Shown one piece after another: positions 18,173 to 26,104 of a stretch of DNA of 64,000 nt. Numbering within the stretch: the stretch's first letter is position 1; each line of letters starts with the position of its first letter. Source of the stretch: Bacteroidetes bacterium UBA1935 (GTDB taxonomy: Bacteria; Bacteroidota; Bacteroidia; Chitinophagales; Chitinophagaceae); contig DDFF01000003.1 of the NCBI GenBank assembly GCA_002337045.1, positions 248,001-312,000 on the forward strand. The letters run 5' to 3'. The notes beneath the pieces were generated by a model. The model did not search any database and had not been told where the DNA came from. It worked only from the letters and a program-made list of their open reading frames with translations. A program made the position numbers and the translations under genes.

Positions 18173-19153
18173 TTAAACGTTAGTAACCCATCTTATGCCG
18201 TTACAGACAAGGCAATCATCTTTCATACCTGCAACAATACCATGCAGCGCCTCACTGAACACCTTCCATTTTTCGCGGTATTGGTTTTCAATATCTGTCA
18301 AGTAGCTCTGAGTTTCTTCCCTGCCATATATTACCCAGTTGTTCAGCCTGTTTGTGCGCAAATGCTCTTCAAGAAGCAGTACACGTGTTTTCAACCATAC
18401 CAGTTCTCCCACATAGGTTTTGCTCAGGTCGCACAATAATTGGTCATAGTCACATTCGCAACCAAACTCCAGATTAATCCCGAAGCCTTCTTTACCACTT
18501 ATCTCCTTATCATCATACCATCCTTTGGTATAACCACAATCATTGGGCAGTGTACCATTGCAACCTGTAAAACATGTCAGATATGCACCCGCAACAGGCA
18601 CATTTGTACCATCAAGTACTACTCTGGCAAAACTGCCTTTCACTTCATACCCAACATCAAAACTATTTACCTGATTAGCGATCAGATTCACATTATATGT
18701 TGACACAACTCCACCCGTATAGTCGTCGTATATTTTCAGTTGTACATCGGCCACATCTGCAAGCGGATATATTTTCACTTTATGAATCTTCAGCTTGCGG
18801 AGTGAACCACGTATCCTACTATTCTTATACAGTGTAACACCTCGCTCTTTAGCCTCTGCAGGGAAAGTGATTGCAGGTTTAAACTCTCCTGTGTTGTGTT
18901 TCTTCGCCTCCAGATTTGGGATAACTCTGTTTGCAGCAAGCGCACTCATCAGGTCGTTACGTACCAAAAGTGTAGCCTGCTCTATCTTCTTTCTTGCCAG
19001 GCCGAGGCCGCTTGTATATTCTTCATTCGCGATATTAGCTAGGTTGATGATGGATATTTCAGGTGCATCCATCAAATCAAGCCCACTAAGAGACGGCACG
19101 TTTTCTTCCGTCGTCACATCGCGTATAGATATGATATTCTTTATGTCAGACAT
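18173..19153 (-). CDS. Phage structural protein, Cys-rich, unrecognised
   Basis: 326 residues, no signal peptide. The N-terminal half has helices with LSALAANRVIP-like character, followed by beta strands (VQLKIYDDYTGGVVSTYNVN). The C-terminal half has clustered Cys (CFTGCNGTLPNDCGY, CECDYDQLLC and a final CLVCNG). It is first after the capsid gene, separated by a terminator hairpin, so it is transcribed by read-through or from its own promoter. A head or head-tail joining role is likely from position alone. Confidence 0.5.
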   Translation of the reverse strand: MSDIKNIISIRDVTTEENVPSLSGLDLMDAPEISIINLANIANEEYTSGLGLARKKIEQATLLVRNDLMSALAANRVIPNLEAKKHNTGEFKPAITFPAEAKERGVTLYKNSRIRGSLRKLKIHKVKIYPLADVADVQLKIYDDYTGGVVSTYNVNLIANQVNSFDVGYEVKGSFARVVLDGTNVPVAGAYLTCFTGCNGTLPNDCGYTKGWYDDKEISGKEGFGINLEFGCECDYDQLLCDLSKTYVGELVWLKTRVLLLEEHLRTNRLNNWVIYGREETQSYLTDIENQYREKWKVFSEALHGIVAGMKDDCLVCNGIRWVTNV

Positions 19154-19170
19154 GGTAATTGGTTTTTAAA

Positions 19171-19200
19171 AAGTTCCCCGCTACTAACTTCGGGGAACTT
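19171..19200 (-). terminator. Intrinsic terminator after capsid gene
   Basis: A 10-bp perfect stem (AAGTTCCCCG with its complement, 10-nt loop) followed on the minus strand by TTTTTAAAAA. It lies 15 bp after the capsid stop and would make capsid mRNA more abundant than the downstream tail and lysis messages, a usual arrangement in phages. Confidence 0.75.
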
Positions 19201-19215
19201 TATCAGGAAGGGTTA

Positions 19216-20547
19216 TTAAGGGGCTGCTGTGAAGGAAACGTTAGTAGTATCATTTATTTTGCCACCCATAGTGCCGTAGCCCGTGTACGTAATCTTAGTA
19301 CCGCTCACTGCAAACACATAACCGTTTACACTGTCGTTGTAAAGGTTTTTCAGTTCTGTGATGTTGGCAACTGTTACATCAGGATGCGTAGTTTGTCCGC
19401 CAAGTTCCAGCTTGTGTATATACAGTGGGAAGGTTACCGCACCGCTTGTATTCCATTCGTAAGTATGGCTCGATGCAGGTGTTGAAGGTGTACCACCATC
19501 AGGACAAGTGTATTGTACCGCAGGGCATGTAGTAAAGTGGAAGATGCCGTTTACACCCGGAATACCACAAACAGCAGGTGGCATCACAAAGATGTCCCAT
19601 TCCAGTTTCCATTGGAATGTCCAGCGGTAGTTGCACTTATCGTAGTTAACATTCAAATCCCACAGCAGGCCTGTCAGCGGGTCTGCCATTACACCTTCAA
19701 TATAGTCTGTACCACCGCGTTGGTAGATAGCGTCTATCGCATCTATATTTTGCAAATCTGTCGCAAAAATACCTGCGTTGCGGTTGAAGCTTACAAACTT
19801 CAGCATTTGCGGATCAAAACTGATGATATGTTCACTGTCAGGATCGCCGAATGCATCATTAATCAGGCTGTCGTAATAGGCATTGCTGCGACCCAGTTGG
19901 CTGATGTCCTGACCTTTGTCATTCACACCGCCAATCTCTACTGCTTTGCGCCAATGGAACACATCTGTACCACCCACTACAAAAGGATTAGAGAATCCCG
20001 CATCACGATAAATACGCTCAATCTCCCACAAGCCCATAGGGTTCACACTACCATTCTCTTTATCCAGGAAAGGCAGCATGCGGCTTGTATTACCATCAGG
20101 TAACAGGCCTGCACCTGAAACAAGCAGATTGGCAACTTCCAATGCCAGCTTGCGGCGTACCGCAGGCAATGCAGCGTTGATGGCAGCTTTTGCATGATCG
20201 CTGAAAGAGTAAGCACCATCTACATAACGCACGTCATCACGATTCAATTGATAAACAGCAGATGCAGTTGTACGTTTCAGTTCAAAGAACACTTGCTTAG
20301 GTTCTACTACAGTACCTGCATTACATAGACTTTCTGTACCTGTACCGTTATCATTGCAGATAGGTGCATAGTAGTTTATCTTCAGTTGGCGCTTTTTACC
20401 TGCTTCAGACTGCAGGTCGGTTTCCATAATGGTTGTATTATATTGTCTGGCAGCAAGCACAGCGGCAAGCACCTCATACGGGCGGCCTTGTTTTGCGTAT
20501 TGCAATATGCTTTTCTGTGTTGCCTGCATGGCATTTTTAAAGCTCAT
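19216..20547 (-). CDS. Probable major capsid protein
   Basis: 443 residues. The N-terminus is a helical arm (MSFKNAMQATQKSILQYAKQ), followed by mixed alpha/beta sequence with AAINAALPAVRRKLALEVAN (spine-helix-like), LWEIERIYRDAGFSNPFVVG and YIEGVMADPLTGLLWDLNVN. This order resembles HK97-fold capsid proteins of Bacteroidota phages. The C-terminal 90 residues may be an added surface domain (HTYEWNTSGAVTFPLYIHKL). It is preceded by a scaffold-like gene and followed by a terminator, the expected neighbourhood. No diagnostic motif exists, so the call rests on size, order and general pattern. Confidence 0.6.
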   Translation of the reverse strand: MSFKNAMQATQKSILQYAKQGRPYEVLAAVLAARQYNTTIMETDLQSEAGKKRQLKINYYAPICNDNGTGTESLCNAGTVVEPKQVFFELKRTTASAVYQLNRDDVRYVDGAYSFSDHAKAAINAALPAVRRKLALEVANLLVSGAGLLPDGNTSRMLPFLDKENGSVNPMGLWEIERIYRDAGFSNPFVVGGTDVFHWRKAVEIGGVNDKGQDISQLGRSNAYYDSLINDAFGDPDSEHIISFDPQMLKFVSFNRNAGIFATDLQNIDAIDAIYQRGGTDYIEGVMADPLTGLLWDLNVNYDKCNYRWTFQWKLEWDIFVMPPAVCGIPGVNGIFHFTTCPAVQYTCPDGGTPSTPASSHTYEWNTSGAVTFPLYIHKLELGGQTTHPDVTVANITELKNLYNDSVNGYVFAVSGTKITYTGYGTMGGKINDTTNVSFTAAP

Positions 20548-20571
20548 GGCTTATATACGTTAATAGGTTGT

Positions 20572-20661
20572 GAGCCCCGTCCCCTGCAAGGGGCTCGAAA
20601 TAGTTGGATGCAGCAGGGTTACTGCCAATAAAAGTGTTGGGAAACCGAAAAAGATTTTCGG
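20572..20661 (-). other. Capsid-gene leader with two hairpins
   Basis: The 155-bp gap before the capsid gene holds two inverted repeats. One is GAGCCCC/GGGGCTC at 20572-20596 with an 11-nt loop, 24 bp before the start codon. The other is CCGAAAA/TTTTCGG at 20645-20661, followed on the minus strand by TTTCCC, which is weakly terminator-like for the scaffold gene. Between them the sequence is unremarkable. Confidence 0.5.
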
Positions 20662-20702
20662 CAAGAAACGTGTTGTTTGAATAGCAGCGTCCTGCTATGG
20701 TA

Positions 20703-21524
20703 CTATTGTTCTGCCCATGCTACAATGGCTTCCATTGCATTATCGGGCGCGGGTTGGGCAATGATGACACCGCTGCCATAGCCACCACTGTGTCCTGCCT
20801 TTACATCAGCGGGCGATATGTGGCGGGTATCGTTTACAAGTATGCCTGCTTTTTCTGCCCACATACGTGCAAAACTCTCATCACTCATTGGTTGATCATC
20901 CGTGAAAACGGGTTTATCTTCTTTATAAAACTCAAGCTTTTTATCTGCTTCATTGTAGCGGATATCGTAAGCCGATTGCATTTTGTAACGAAGCATCTCT
21001 GCCTGTTCGGCTATGTCGCCACCTTTGCGCGGCAATCTTTCCAACAAAGACATACACCTTGCCGTAATATCGCGTTGCACTTGCTTATTGCGTTCTGCCG
21101 ATAGCATTGCTTCGTAGTTATCCTTTATCTGTTGCAATTGCGCTTCATACCCGTTGATGGCAGTTTCTGCTACTTGTTGTCTTTCGGTTTCGTTTTGTGC
21201 TATTTGCGCATCTACCATCTGCTTGCACTTTGCCACCATCTGTTCAATGTTCAGGCTTTCCAGTTCCTTGCGCGGAATGTTGAAGATGCGATACATGGCA
21301 GCACGCATAGTACCCGTAAACCTACCCAGATAGTTGCTCTCTATCAATGGCTTCATTTGTTCTTCCAGTGTAGGTCGCAGATTGGTGGTTATATTTTCGT
21401 TAATGGATGCTAACAGGGCTTCTGAATCAACGTTTGTATCAGCTTGTTGCTCATCTGCCACAACTGCTACATTTCCGGCCAGTGCGGCCAATAATTTGTT
21501 GGCTTGTTCTATTGAGATATTCAT
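20703..21524 (-). CDS. Scaffold-like helical phage protein
   Basis: 273 residues, rich in Gln, Glu, Ala and Lys, with a long central coiled coil (about 85-165: NIEQMVAKCKQMVDAQIAQN, then YEAQLQQIKDNYEAMLSAER). Its start MNISIEQANKLLAALAGNVA and its end KAGHSGGYGSGVIIAQPAPD flank the coil. A helical protein encoded just before the capsid is the usual position of a capsid scaffold. The first 74 bp overlap the end of the preceding gene in another frame. Confidence 0.55.
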   Translation of the reverse strand: MNISIEQANKLLAALAGNVAVVADEQQADTNVDSEALLASINENITTNLRPTLEEQMKPLIESNYLGRFTGTMRAAMYRIFNIPRKELESLNIEQMVAKCKQMVDAQIAQNETERQQVAETAINGYEAQLQQIKDNYEAMLSAERNKQVQRDITARCMSLLERLPRKGGDIAEQAEMLRYKMQSAYDIRYNEADKKLEFYKEDKPVFTDDQPMSDESFARMWAEKAGILVNDTRHISPADVKAGHSGGYGSGVIIAQPAPDNAMEAIVAWAEQ

Positions 21525-21786
21525 AGTGTGTGTTTTCGGTTATTTCGTTTTTAGCTTTCAGTCTGAATTTTGTCGTATCTCCGTAATACTTCTGATACTT
21601 TCCTGCAGGGTAAAAGAACTCGCTGCCGGGTTTGTCCGTGCCATCTTCGTTAAGCGCCACCAGCAATACATAACCTTCGGGTATCTGCATTTCCTGTTGG
21701 GTGGTTACAATTACCTGCTCTACACTTACAGGGGTTATAATGATGTCTTCAACTACGTGTTCGGGTATAGGTTTCTTCTTTGCCAT
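21451..21786 (-). CDS. Small phage-cluster protein, unrecognised
   Basis: 111 residues. It starts MAKKKPIPEHVVEDIIITPV and has a beta-rich middle (EGYVLLVALNEDGTDKPGSE), with a CSSC near the C-terminus. Its stop lies 74 bp inside the scaffold-like gene, a long overlap, so the last 24 residues are less certain. Its start is coupled to the preceding gene by TAATG. Confidence 0.45.
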   Translation of the reverse strand: MAKKKPIPEHVVEDIIITPVSVEQVIVTTQQEMQIPEGYVLLVALNEDGTDKPGSEFFYPAGKYQKYYGDTTKFRLKAKNEITENTHYEYLNRTSQQIIGRTGRKCSSCGR

Positions 21787-22118
21787 TATGCTATCAATTC
21801 AAATTCGTGAGGATATTTATCTGCCAGCATTGCAGCTGCTTTGTAGCCCATTAGTACTGTTCTGCCACTTCTCTTGTTATACAGATTGATGCGTTTGGGC
21901 ATATCTGCAGGGCTGATGGCTACAGGAGTTAGCGAAACCGCCTGTACACTTACAGGTTGTAACAGCGTACTGTTCGTTTGTTCTACTTCTACACTATCTT
22001 CCAGCAATCGCCTGTATCCGCGTTGCGAAAGGCCCAGTGTCAGTAATTCATCAGGTGTTTTGCCTTCATTATCTTTTATAATACGGGCATCCTTAGGAGA
22101 GAATTTCTTGATGTTCAT
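21786..22118 (-). CDS. Small phage-cluster protein with helix-turn-helix-like middle
   Basis: 110 residues from the ATG at 22118; a start 18 codons upstream would fall in an AT-rich leader with poor coding character. The N-terminus is basic (MNIKKFSPKDARII); residues about 25-45 (DELLTLGLSQRGYRRLLEDS) could form a small helical DNA-binding unit; the C-terminus ends GYKAAAMLADKYPHEFELIA. It is the first gene of the capsid operon. A head-assembly or regulatory role cannot be decided. Confidence 0.45.
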   Translation of the reverse strand: MNIKKFSPKDARIIKDNEGKTPDELLTLGLSQRGYRRLLEDSVEVEQTNSTLLQPVSVQAVSLTPVAISPADMPKRINLYNKRSGRTVLMGYKAAAMLADKYPHEFELIA

Positions 22119-22449
22119 GGTGGGTGATTTTTGCTTTGTTGTACAAATGTACAAACTATTTTTAAATAACAAAAAATAATTTTAAAAAAGTTTTTTTGCT
22201 TATTTAAAACTGTTGATAAATATTGACAATTAATAATACATGGCAGCAAATGGAGTATATTATTAACCTTGGGCAATAGTATTGATGTACCAACATTAAT
22301 AATACCCCAATGACATTTATCATTTAGTCATCAGACCAAAGCAGCATTAAAATATACATCGTATATTTACAACATTATATATAGCTCTATCGTAACGAAT
22401 TATCCTACCTATACCTAAGCCGGCAGAAACAAACAAGAAAGACCCGTTA
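22119..22449. other. AT-rich divergent intergenic region
   Basis: This 331-bp stretch separates the leftward capsid operon from the rightward TPR kinase. It is markedly A/T-rich, with poly-A and poly-T runs around 22163-22192, and presumably holds the two divergent promoters. No clear consensus -33/-7 pair, hairpin or small gene was seen, and it does not carry the GTTAA module found at 25 and 40-42 kb. Confidence 0.4.
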
Positions 22450-24612
22450 ATGAGCAAATTACTCCGGATGGTTATTATAGCTGTAGCTGTAATAACTTTC
22501 AACATACAACAAACAGAGGCACAGACTAATACAGACAGCCTCAGAAAGGTTATTGCCACCCTCAAGGACAGCGATACCAACAAGATATTACTTACCACGC
22601 ATCTTGCACAAACGTACTATCACAGTTCGTCAGACTCTCAATACAATATTGCCAGCCGCGCATTGTCACTGGCATCGGGCAATAAGTATTACAGAGGTGT
22701 TGCGCTTGCGCTGACAGAGTTGGGATCTTCTTTTTTCACCCGTGGATTATACGATAGTGCTATCGCTTCGCAAAAACAGGCACTCATTATCATCAACGAA
22801 AATAGGCTATACAAAGAGGCAAGCCCTGTGTATTCCAACATTGCCAGTGCATTATTTCGTAAAGGTTTATATAGCGAGGCTTTAATCAACAACGACAGTG
22901 CCCTCAGCTATGCAGAACGCAATAAACAGCATCTGCAAGCAGGCAAAGTACGCAGTAATATTGCCAACATCTACTACAAGATGGGCAACTACACCCGCGC
23001 ACTCGACTACTACCTGCAAGGGTTGAAAATACAGGAACAGGAAAAAGGCAATAGCATAGATATTGCTACAGACCTTTCCAATATTGCTAATATATACGTG
23101 CGCCTTGGCGATTATAAAAATGCACTGGAATATAATGGCAGGGCATTAGTCATCAATCGTGCAGCAGATGCTAAAAACCATTTGGTAGGCAACCTTACAA
23201 CGAATGCCTTGATATATAATGAGCGTAAACTATACGATTCTTCATTGATTGCGCTAAACGAGGCATACACCATTGCTACCCAAGTAAAAAATGAATACCT
23301 GCAAAACCTACTGAAAGGCAATATGGCAGAAGCCTACATGAAGAAGGGCGACTTGACTAAAGCACTGGCACTTTATCAGGAATCACTGATTGTTTCTGAA
23401 AAACTGCAAGATGCAGAGGGTGTAGGTGTTTGCAAAGCAGGTATTGGAGAAGTATTATTTAAACAAGGTAATACTACAGGCGCTATCGGTTATTTGAAAG
23501 ATGCACTTGGCATCATGCAACAGATAGGCGTAAAAGAACAGGCAAGGGATATCTCTGGCAAACTAGCCGATATATATGAGCACAACGGCGATTTTGCCAA
23601 CGCACTCACTTATTTCAAAATAAATCAATCGCTGCGCGACAGCCTCAGCAGCGATGAGGCCAAGAACAAGGCTGAACAAATGGTCTTCAACTACGAGATA
23701 GAAAAGAAACAGCGCGAAATTGAAATACTGGAAAAAGACAAAGCACTTGCGGTAGCAAAAGCCAATAATAAGAACATACTGTTGTTTGCCGCGTTTTTAG
23801 GCATTGTGCTGGCTGCCATCATCGCCATGATGTTCTTCCGCAATGCACAGCGCGAACGCAGGCGTCAGGCAGAAATACTGGCACAAAAAGAGGAAATAGA
23901 AGCACAGGCTGATAGACTGAAAGAACTGAACGATTTTAAAGATGTTACGTTCTCGGTACTATCCCACGATTTGCGCAGCCCTGTAAATGCTTTAACCGGT
24001 ACCATGATGATGCTGGACGAAAAGCTGATGACACCGGATGAATTCTCGATGCATAAAAACGAGCTCAACAATAAGCTGCAATCTGTAAGCCTGTTGCTGG
24101 AAAACATGCTCTACTGGGCACAGAGCCGCATGAAGGGCGAACAAAAACTGGATATTGAAAAGCTGAACATGAAACGTAAGGCTTTGAAAACAATTGCAGT
24201 ATTGAAAGATGCCGCAATGCAAAAAAACATTACGCTCACTCATAATATACCTGAAGAGCTAACTGCCTACGGCGACGCTAACCAGATAGATATAGTATTC
24301 AGAAACCTGGTATCAAATGCTATTAAGTTTACCCAGGATGGCGGTACCATTACCATAAGCGGATATACTAGCGGAAATACAACACAAGTATCATTTACAG
24401 ATACGGGCGTCGGTATGACAGACGATCAGCTTAGCAAACTATTCAGCGAGCTGACGCTGAACAGTACACGTGGTACGGGCGGAGAAAAAGGCACAGGGCT
24501 TGGCCTTCAATTGTGCTACGAGTTCATTAAGAAAAATGGCGGTGATATTGTTGTCAGCAGTACTCCGGGCAAAGGCAGTACATTTACCATTACACTACCC
24601 AACACAGCATAG
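22450..24612 (+). CDS. TPR-sensor histidine kinase
   Basis: 720 residues. Signal peptide 1-25 (ending TEAQ), about eight tetratricopeptide repeats at 45-400 (SNIANIYYKMGNYTRALDYY, GNMAEAYMKKGDLTKALALY), one membrane helix near 440-458 (ILLFAAFLGIVLAAIIAMMF), a coiled coil, and HisKA with His506 in SVLSHDLRSPVNAL. The HATPase_c domain shows the N box (FRNLVSNAIKF), G1 (DTGVGMTDDQ) and G2 (GTGLGLQLCYEF). It has no receiver domain, and no regulator gene lies next to it. It is transcribed against the surrounding phage genes and splits capsid from portal, so it looks like a host-type insertion. Confidence 0.85.
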   Translation: MSKLLRMVIIAVAVITFNIQQTEAQTNTDSLRKVIATLKDSDTNKILLTTHLAQTYYHSSSDSQYNIASRALSLASGNKYYRGVALALTELGSSFFTRGLYDSAIASQKQALIIINENRLYKEASPVYSNIASALFRKGLYSEALINNDSALSYAERNKQHLQAGKVRSNIANIYYKMGNYTRALDYYLQGLKIQEQEKGNSIDIATDLSNIANIYVRLGDYKNALEYNGRALVINRAADAKNHLVGNLTTNALIYNERKLYDSSLIALNEAYTIATQVKNEYLQNLLKGNMAEAYMKKGDLTKALALYQESLIVSEKLQDAEGVGVCKAGIGEVLFKQGNTTGAIGYLKDALGIMQQIGVKEQARDISGKLADIYEHNGDFANALTYFKINQSLRDSLSSDEAKNKAEQMVFNYEIEKKQREIEILEKDKALAVAKANNKNILLFAAFLGIVLAAIIAMMFFRNAQRERRRQAEILAQKEEIEAQADRLKELNDFKDVTFSVLSHDLRSPVNALTGTMMMLDEKLMTPDEFSMHKNELNNKLQSVSLLLENMLYWAQSRMKGEQKLDIEKLNMKRKALKTIAVLKDAAMQKNITLTHNIPEELTAYGDANQIDIVFRNLVSNAIKFTQDGGTITISGYTSGNTTQVSFTDTGVGMTDDQLSKLFSELTLNSTRGTGGEKGTGLGLQLCYEFIKKNGGDIVVSSTPGKGSTFTITLPNTA

Positions 24613-24624
24613 TACAATTGGTCA

Positions 24625-24650
24625 TACCCTTATGAAAATCCATAAGGGTA
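24625..24650 (+). other. Hairpin after kinase gene
   Basis: A perfect 10-bp stem (TACCCTTATG with its complement, loop AAAATC) lies 13 bp after the kinase stop. No U tract follows, so it is at best a weak terminator or an mRNA 3'-end stabiliser. Confidence 0.45.
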
Positions 24651-24701
24651 CTATCTGCAGACCATTGCAGAATATAGTTAAAACACGAACGCAACTGTAG
24701 C

Positions 24702-24986
24702 TTAGGCAAATGCGCCTGCTGCTACCGCAACACGTTTCAGTGCTTTCTTCAGTGTATTTGCGTCTTTTACCATCAGCGATTCACCGTCAGAGAAGATGAA
24801 CAAAAGGTTCATGCTATCTGTAGTGATAACGCGTTTTGAACGTTTGAAAAACTTAGTGTAATCTTTCTGTTCGTTATAGGGCTCCCTTACAAGGATGTTA
24901 GCTTCGTGAACAGATGCAGCGACTTGAATATCTGTAGTGTTTACGCCGGGAAATAATATCGCAACGGCATTCTTTAATGCGTTCAT
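24702..24986 (-). CDS. Small protein, paralogue of the 95-residue neighbour
   Basis: 94 residues, soluble, no signal peptide. It aligns over its whole length with the next gene: NAVAILFPGVN, then KDYTKFFKRSKRVITTD, NLLFIFSDGESLMV and a C-terminal helix KKALKRVAVAAGAF. The most conserved part is NLLF[IV]F[SA]DG. No known domain is recognised. The gene has its own promoter of the shared five-copy type and a leader of about 95 nt rich in A and C before the ATG. The surrounding leftward phage genes are not obviously co-transcribed with it. Confidence 0.65.
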   Translation of the reverse strand: MNALKNAVAILFPGVNTTDIQVAASVHEANILVREPYNEQKDYTKFFKRSKRVITTDSMNLLFIFSDGESLMVKDANTLKKALKRVAVAAGAFA

Positions 24987-25081
24987 TTTGTGTGTTTTTT
25001 ATTGTTTTTGTTTTGAACCGTAGTGTTAAATACGGCTTTGTGTGTGTTGTGCTTCAGGCTGTGCGAAAACAGCTTAAAGGA

Positions 25082-25156
25082 CGAATATAATATGTGACTT
25101 ATACGGTTTCCAAATATTTGTGCTTGCTTAACAGCTTATTTACAAAGCATTAGCAT
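25082..25156 (-). promoter_or_regulatory. Shared promoter module, copy for the 94-residue gene
   Basis: On the minus strand: half-site TGCTAA at 25155-25150, core TTTGTAAA at 25146-25139, half-site GTTAAG at 25132-25127, then 45 nt to the end of the -7 box TATATTCG (25089-25082). Spacing matches the other four copies exactly (23 nt between half-site starts). It is the most diverged copy: GCTAA replaces GTTAA, and the -7 box ends TTCG. Confidence 0.6.
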
Positions 25157-25191
25157 GCGGATAGTAAAAGCATCTGTCGATTGCGGTGCTA

Positions 25192-25479
25192 TTAAGCTGC
25201 CTGCATACCAAGCAGTTGTTTTACTTTACTCAGCACACCTTTCAGGCTCACCACGTCTTCTACCAGCTGTGCGCTACCGTCTGCAAAAACAAAAAGCAGG
25301 TTCACATCTTCTTTATGAAAAATATGTCTTGATGGCTTGAAATAGCGCTCATAATCGCGCTGCAGGCTATACACTTCTTCATTTACTACGTGTATATCAT
25401 ATTTCTCAGAGGCTGTCGCAACTGCCGATTTTTCGGCTCCGGGTATCAATACCGCTACTGCGTTGTGTTGTGTTGCCAT
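25192..25479 (-). CDS. Small protein, paralogue of the 94-residue neighbour
   Basis: 95 residues, soluble. Conserved with its neighbour: NAVAVLIPGAE, RDYERYFKPSRHIFHKED, NLLFVFADGSAQLV and a C-terminal amphipathic helix (LKGVLSKVKQLLGM). No family is recognised. It has its own promoter module and a leader of about 120 nt with two CCGTAA hairpins. Paralogues under separate copies of the same promoter imply that both are needed under the same condition. Confidence 0.65.
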   Translation of the reverse strand: MATQHNAVAVLIPGAEKSAVATASEKYDIHVVNEEVYSLQRDYERYFKPSRHIFHKEDVNLLFVFADGSAQLVEDVVSLKGVLSKVKQLLGMQAA

Positions 25480-25520
25480 GATTTGGTGTGTTTTTTAATT
25501 CTTGTTTCTGTTTGTTTGCT

Positions 25521-25578
25521 ACCTACCTTACGGGGCGGGCATGTTTGTTTTGTTTGTGGCTGCCTTACGGGGCTGCGC
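25521..25578 (-). other. Leader hairpins with CCGTAA loop
   Basis: In the minus-strand leader of the 95-residue gene the hexamer CCGTAA occurs twice (25570-25565 and 25533-25528), each closed by GCC or CC-G-CC against GGC or GGT-AGG. A/C-rich spacers (ACAAACAAAACAAAC) separate them. Both are weaker versions of the hairpins in the RNA at 40.6-40.9 kb. Confidence 0.55.
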
Positions 25579-25601
25579 TTTAGTTTGTTTGTTTGATGAT
25601 G

Positions 25602-25676
25602 CAAATATGGGGGCATCGATGGCCACAAAAGAAATATTAAGGGCAGGTTAACAGCAGGTTTGTAATCGGTTAACAA
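25602..25676 (-). promoter_or_regulatory. Shared promoter module, copy for the 95-residue gene
   Basis: On the minus strand: TGTTAAC at 25675-25669, core TTACAAA at 25665-25659, GTTAAC at 25652-25647, then 45 nt to the end of the -7 box CATATTTG (25609-25602). The start of transcription should lie in the following CATCATCAAACAAAC, which matches the copies at 40.5 and 41.2 kb. Confidence 0.7.
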
Positions 25677-25790
25677 GCAACTAACAAACGGATAAGGCAA
25701 TAGTCTATTGATTTTCATGCGTATAATATCTGTAAACACCGGCTTTAGAACATAGAATAATTCACTATATTGCTAATAAATTTCGACCAG

Positions 25791-26033
25791 ATGAGAATAC
25801 TGATACCTTTGGCTGCGCTGTTGATCTTTACAGCCAGTTGCAACAAAAACAAAGAATATTGTTGGAAGTGTAAAGTGCGCTACTATCATACCAGCGGACA
25901 AACTACCGACGATACAAAAACCATCTGTAACAAAACAGAAGACCAAATTAAAAAAATGCAAGGCCTGCGTTTCGAATCAGGTCCGGGTACCAATATGATG
26001 GAAGAATACAGCAACTGTATCAAAAATCAATAA
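25791..26033 (+). CDS. Small lipoprotein
   Basis: 80 residues from the ATG at 25791, chosen because it starts the signal peptide directly. The lipobox is FTASC (Cys at about 17). The mature part is short, charged and Cys-containing (YCWKCKVRYYHTSG, TICNKTEDQIKK, SNCIKNQ). No family is recognised. It stands alone on the plus strand between two leftward units and ends in its own terminator. Confidence 0.65.
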   Translation: MRILIPLAALLIFTASCNKNKEYCWKCKVRYYHTSGQTTDDTKTICNKTEDQIKKMQGLRFESGPGTNMMEEYSNCIKNQ

Positions 26034-26047
26034 ATAATAAAGATAAT

Positions 26048-26075
26048 AAAGAGCGCCTTAGACAAGGCGCTCTTT
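26048..26075 (+). terminator. Intrinsic terminator after small lipoprotein
   Basis: A 12-bp perfect stem (AAAGAGCGCCTT with its complement, loop AGAC) ends in TTTT. The AAA at the other side also gives U residues on the minus strand, so it may end the portal transcript too. Confidence 0.8.
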
Positions 26076-26104
26076 TCACATTCTATGAAACAAAAAACAA
26101 ACAC

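Noticed and set aside
24625..24650. Strong terminator after the TPR kinase
   Set aside because: The stem is perfect, but no U tract follows in either direction.
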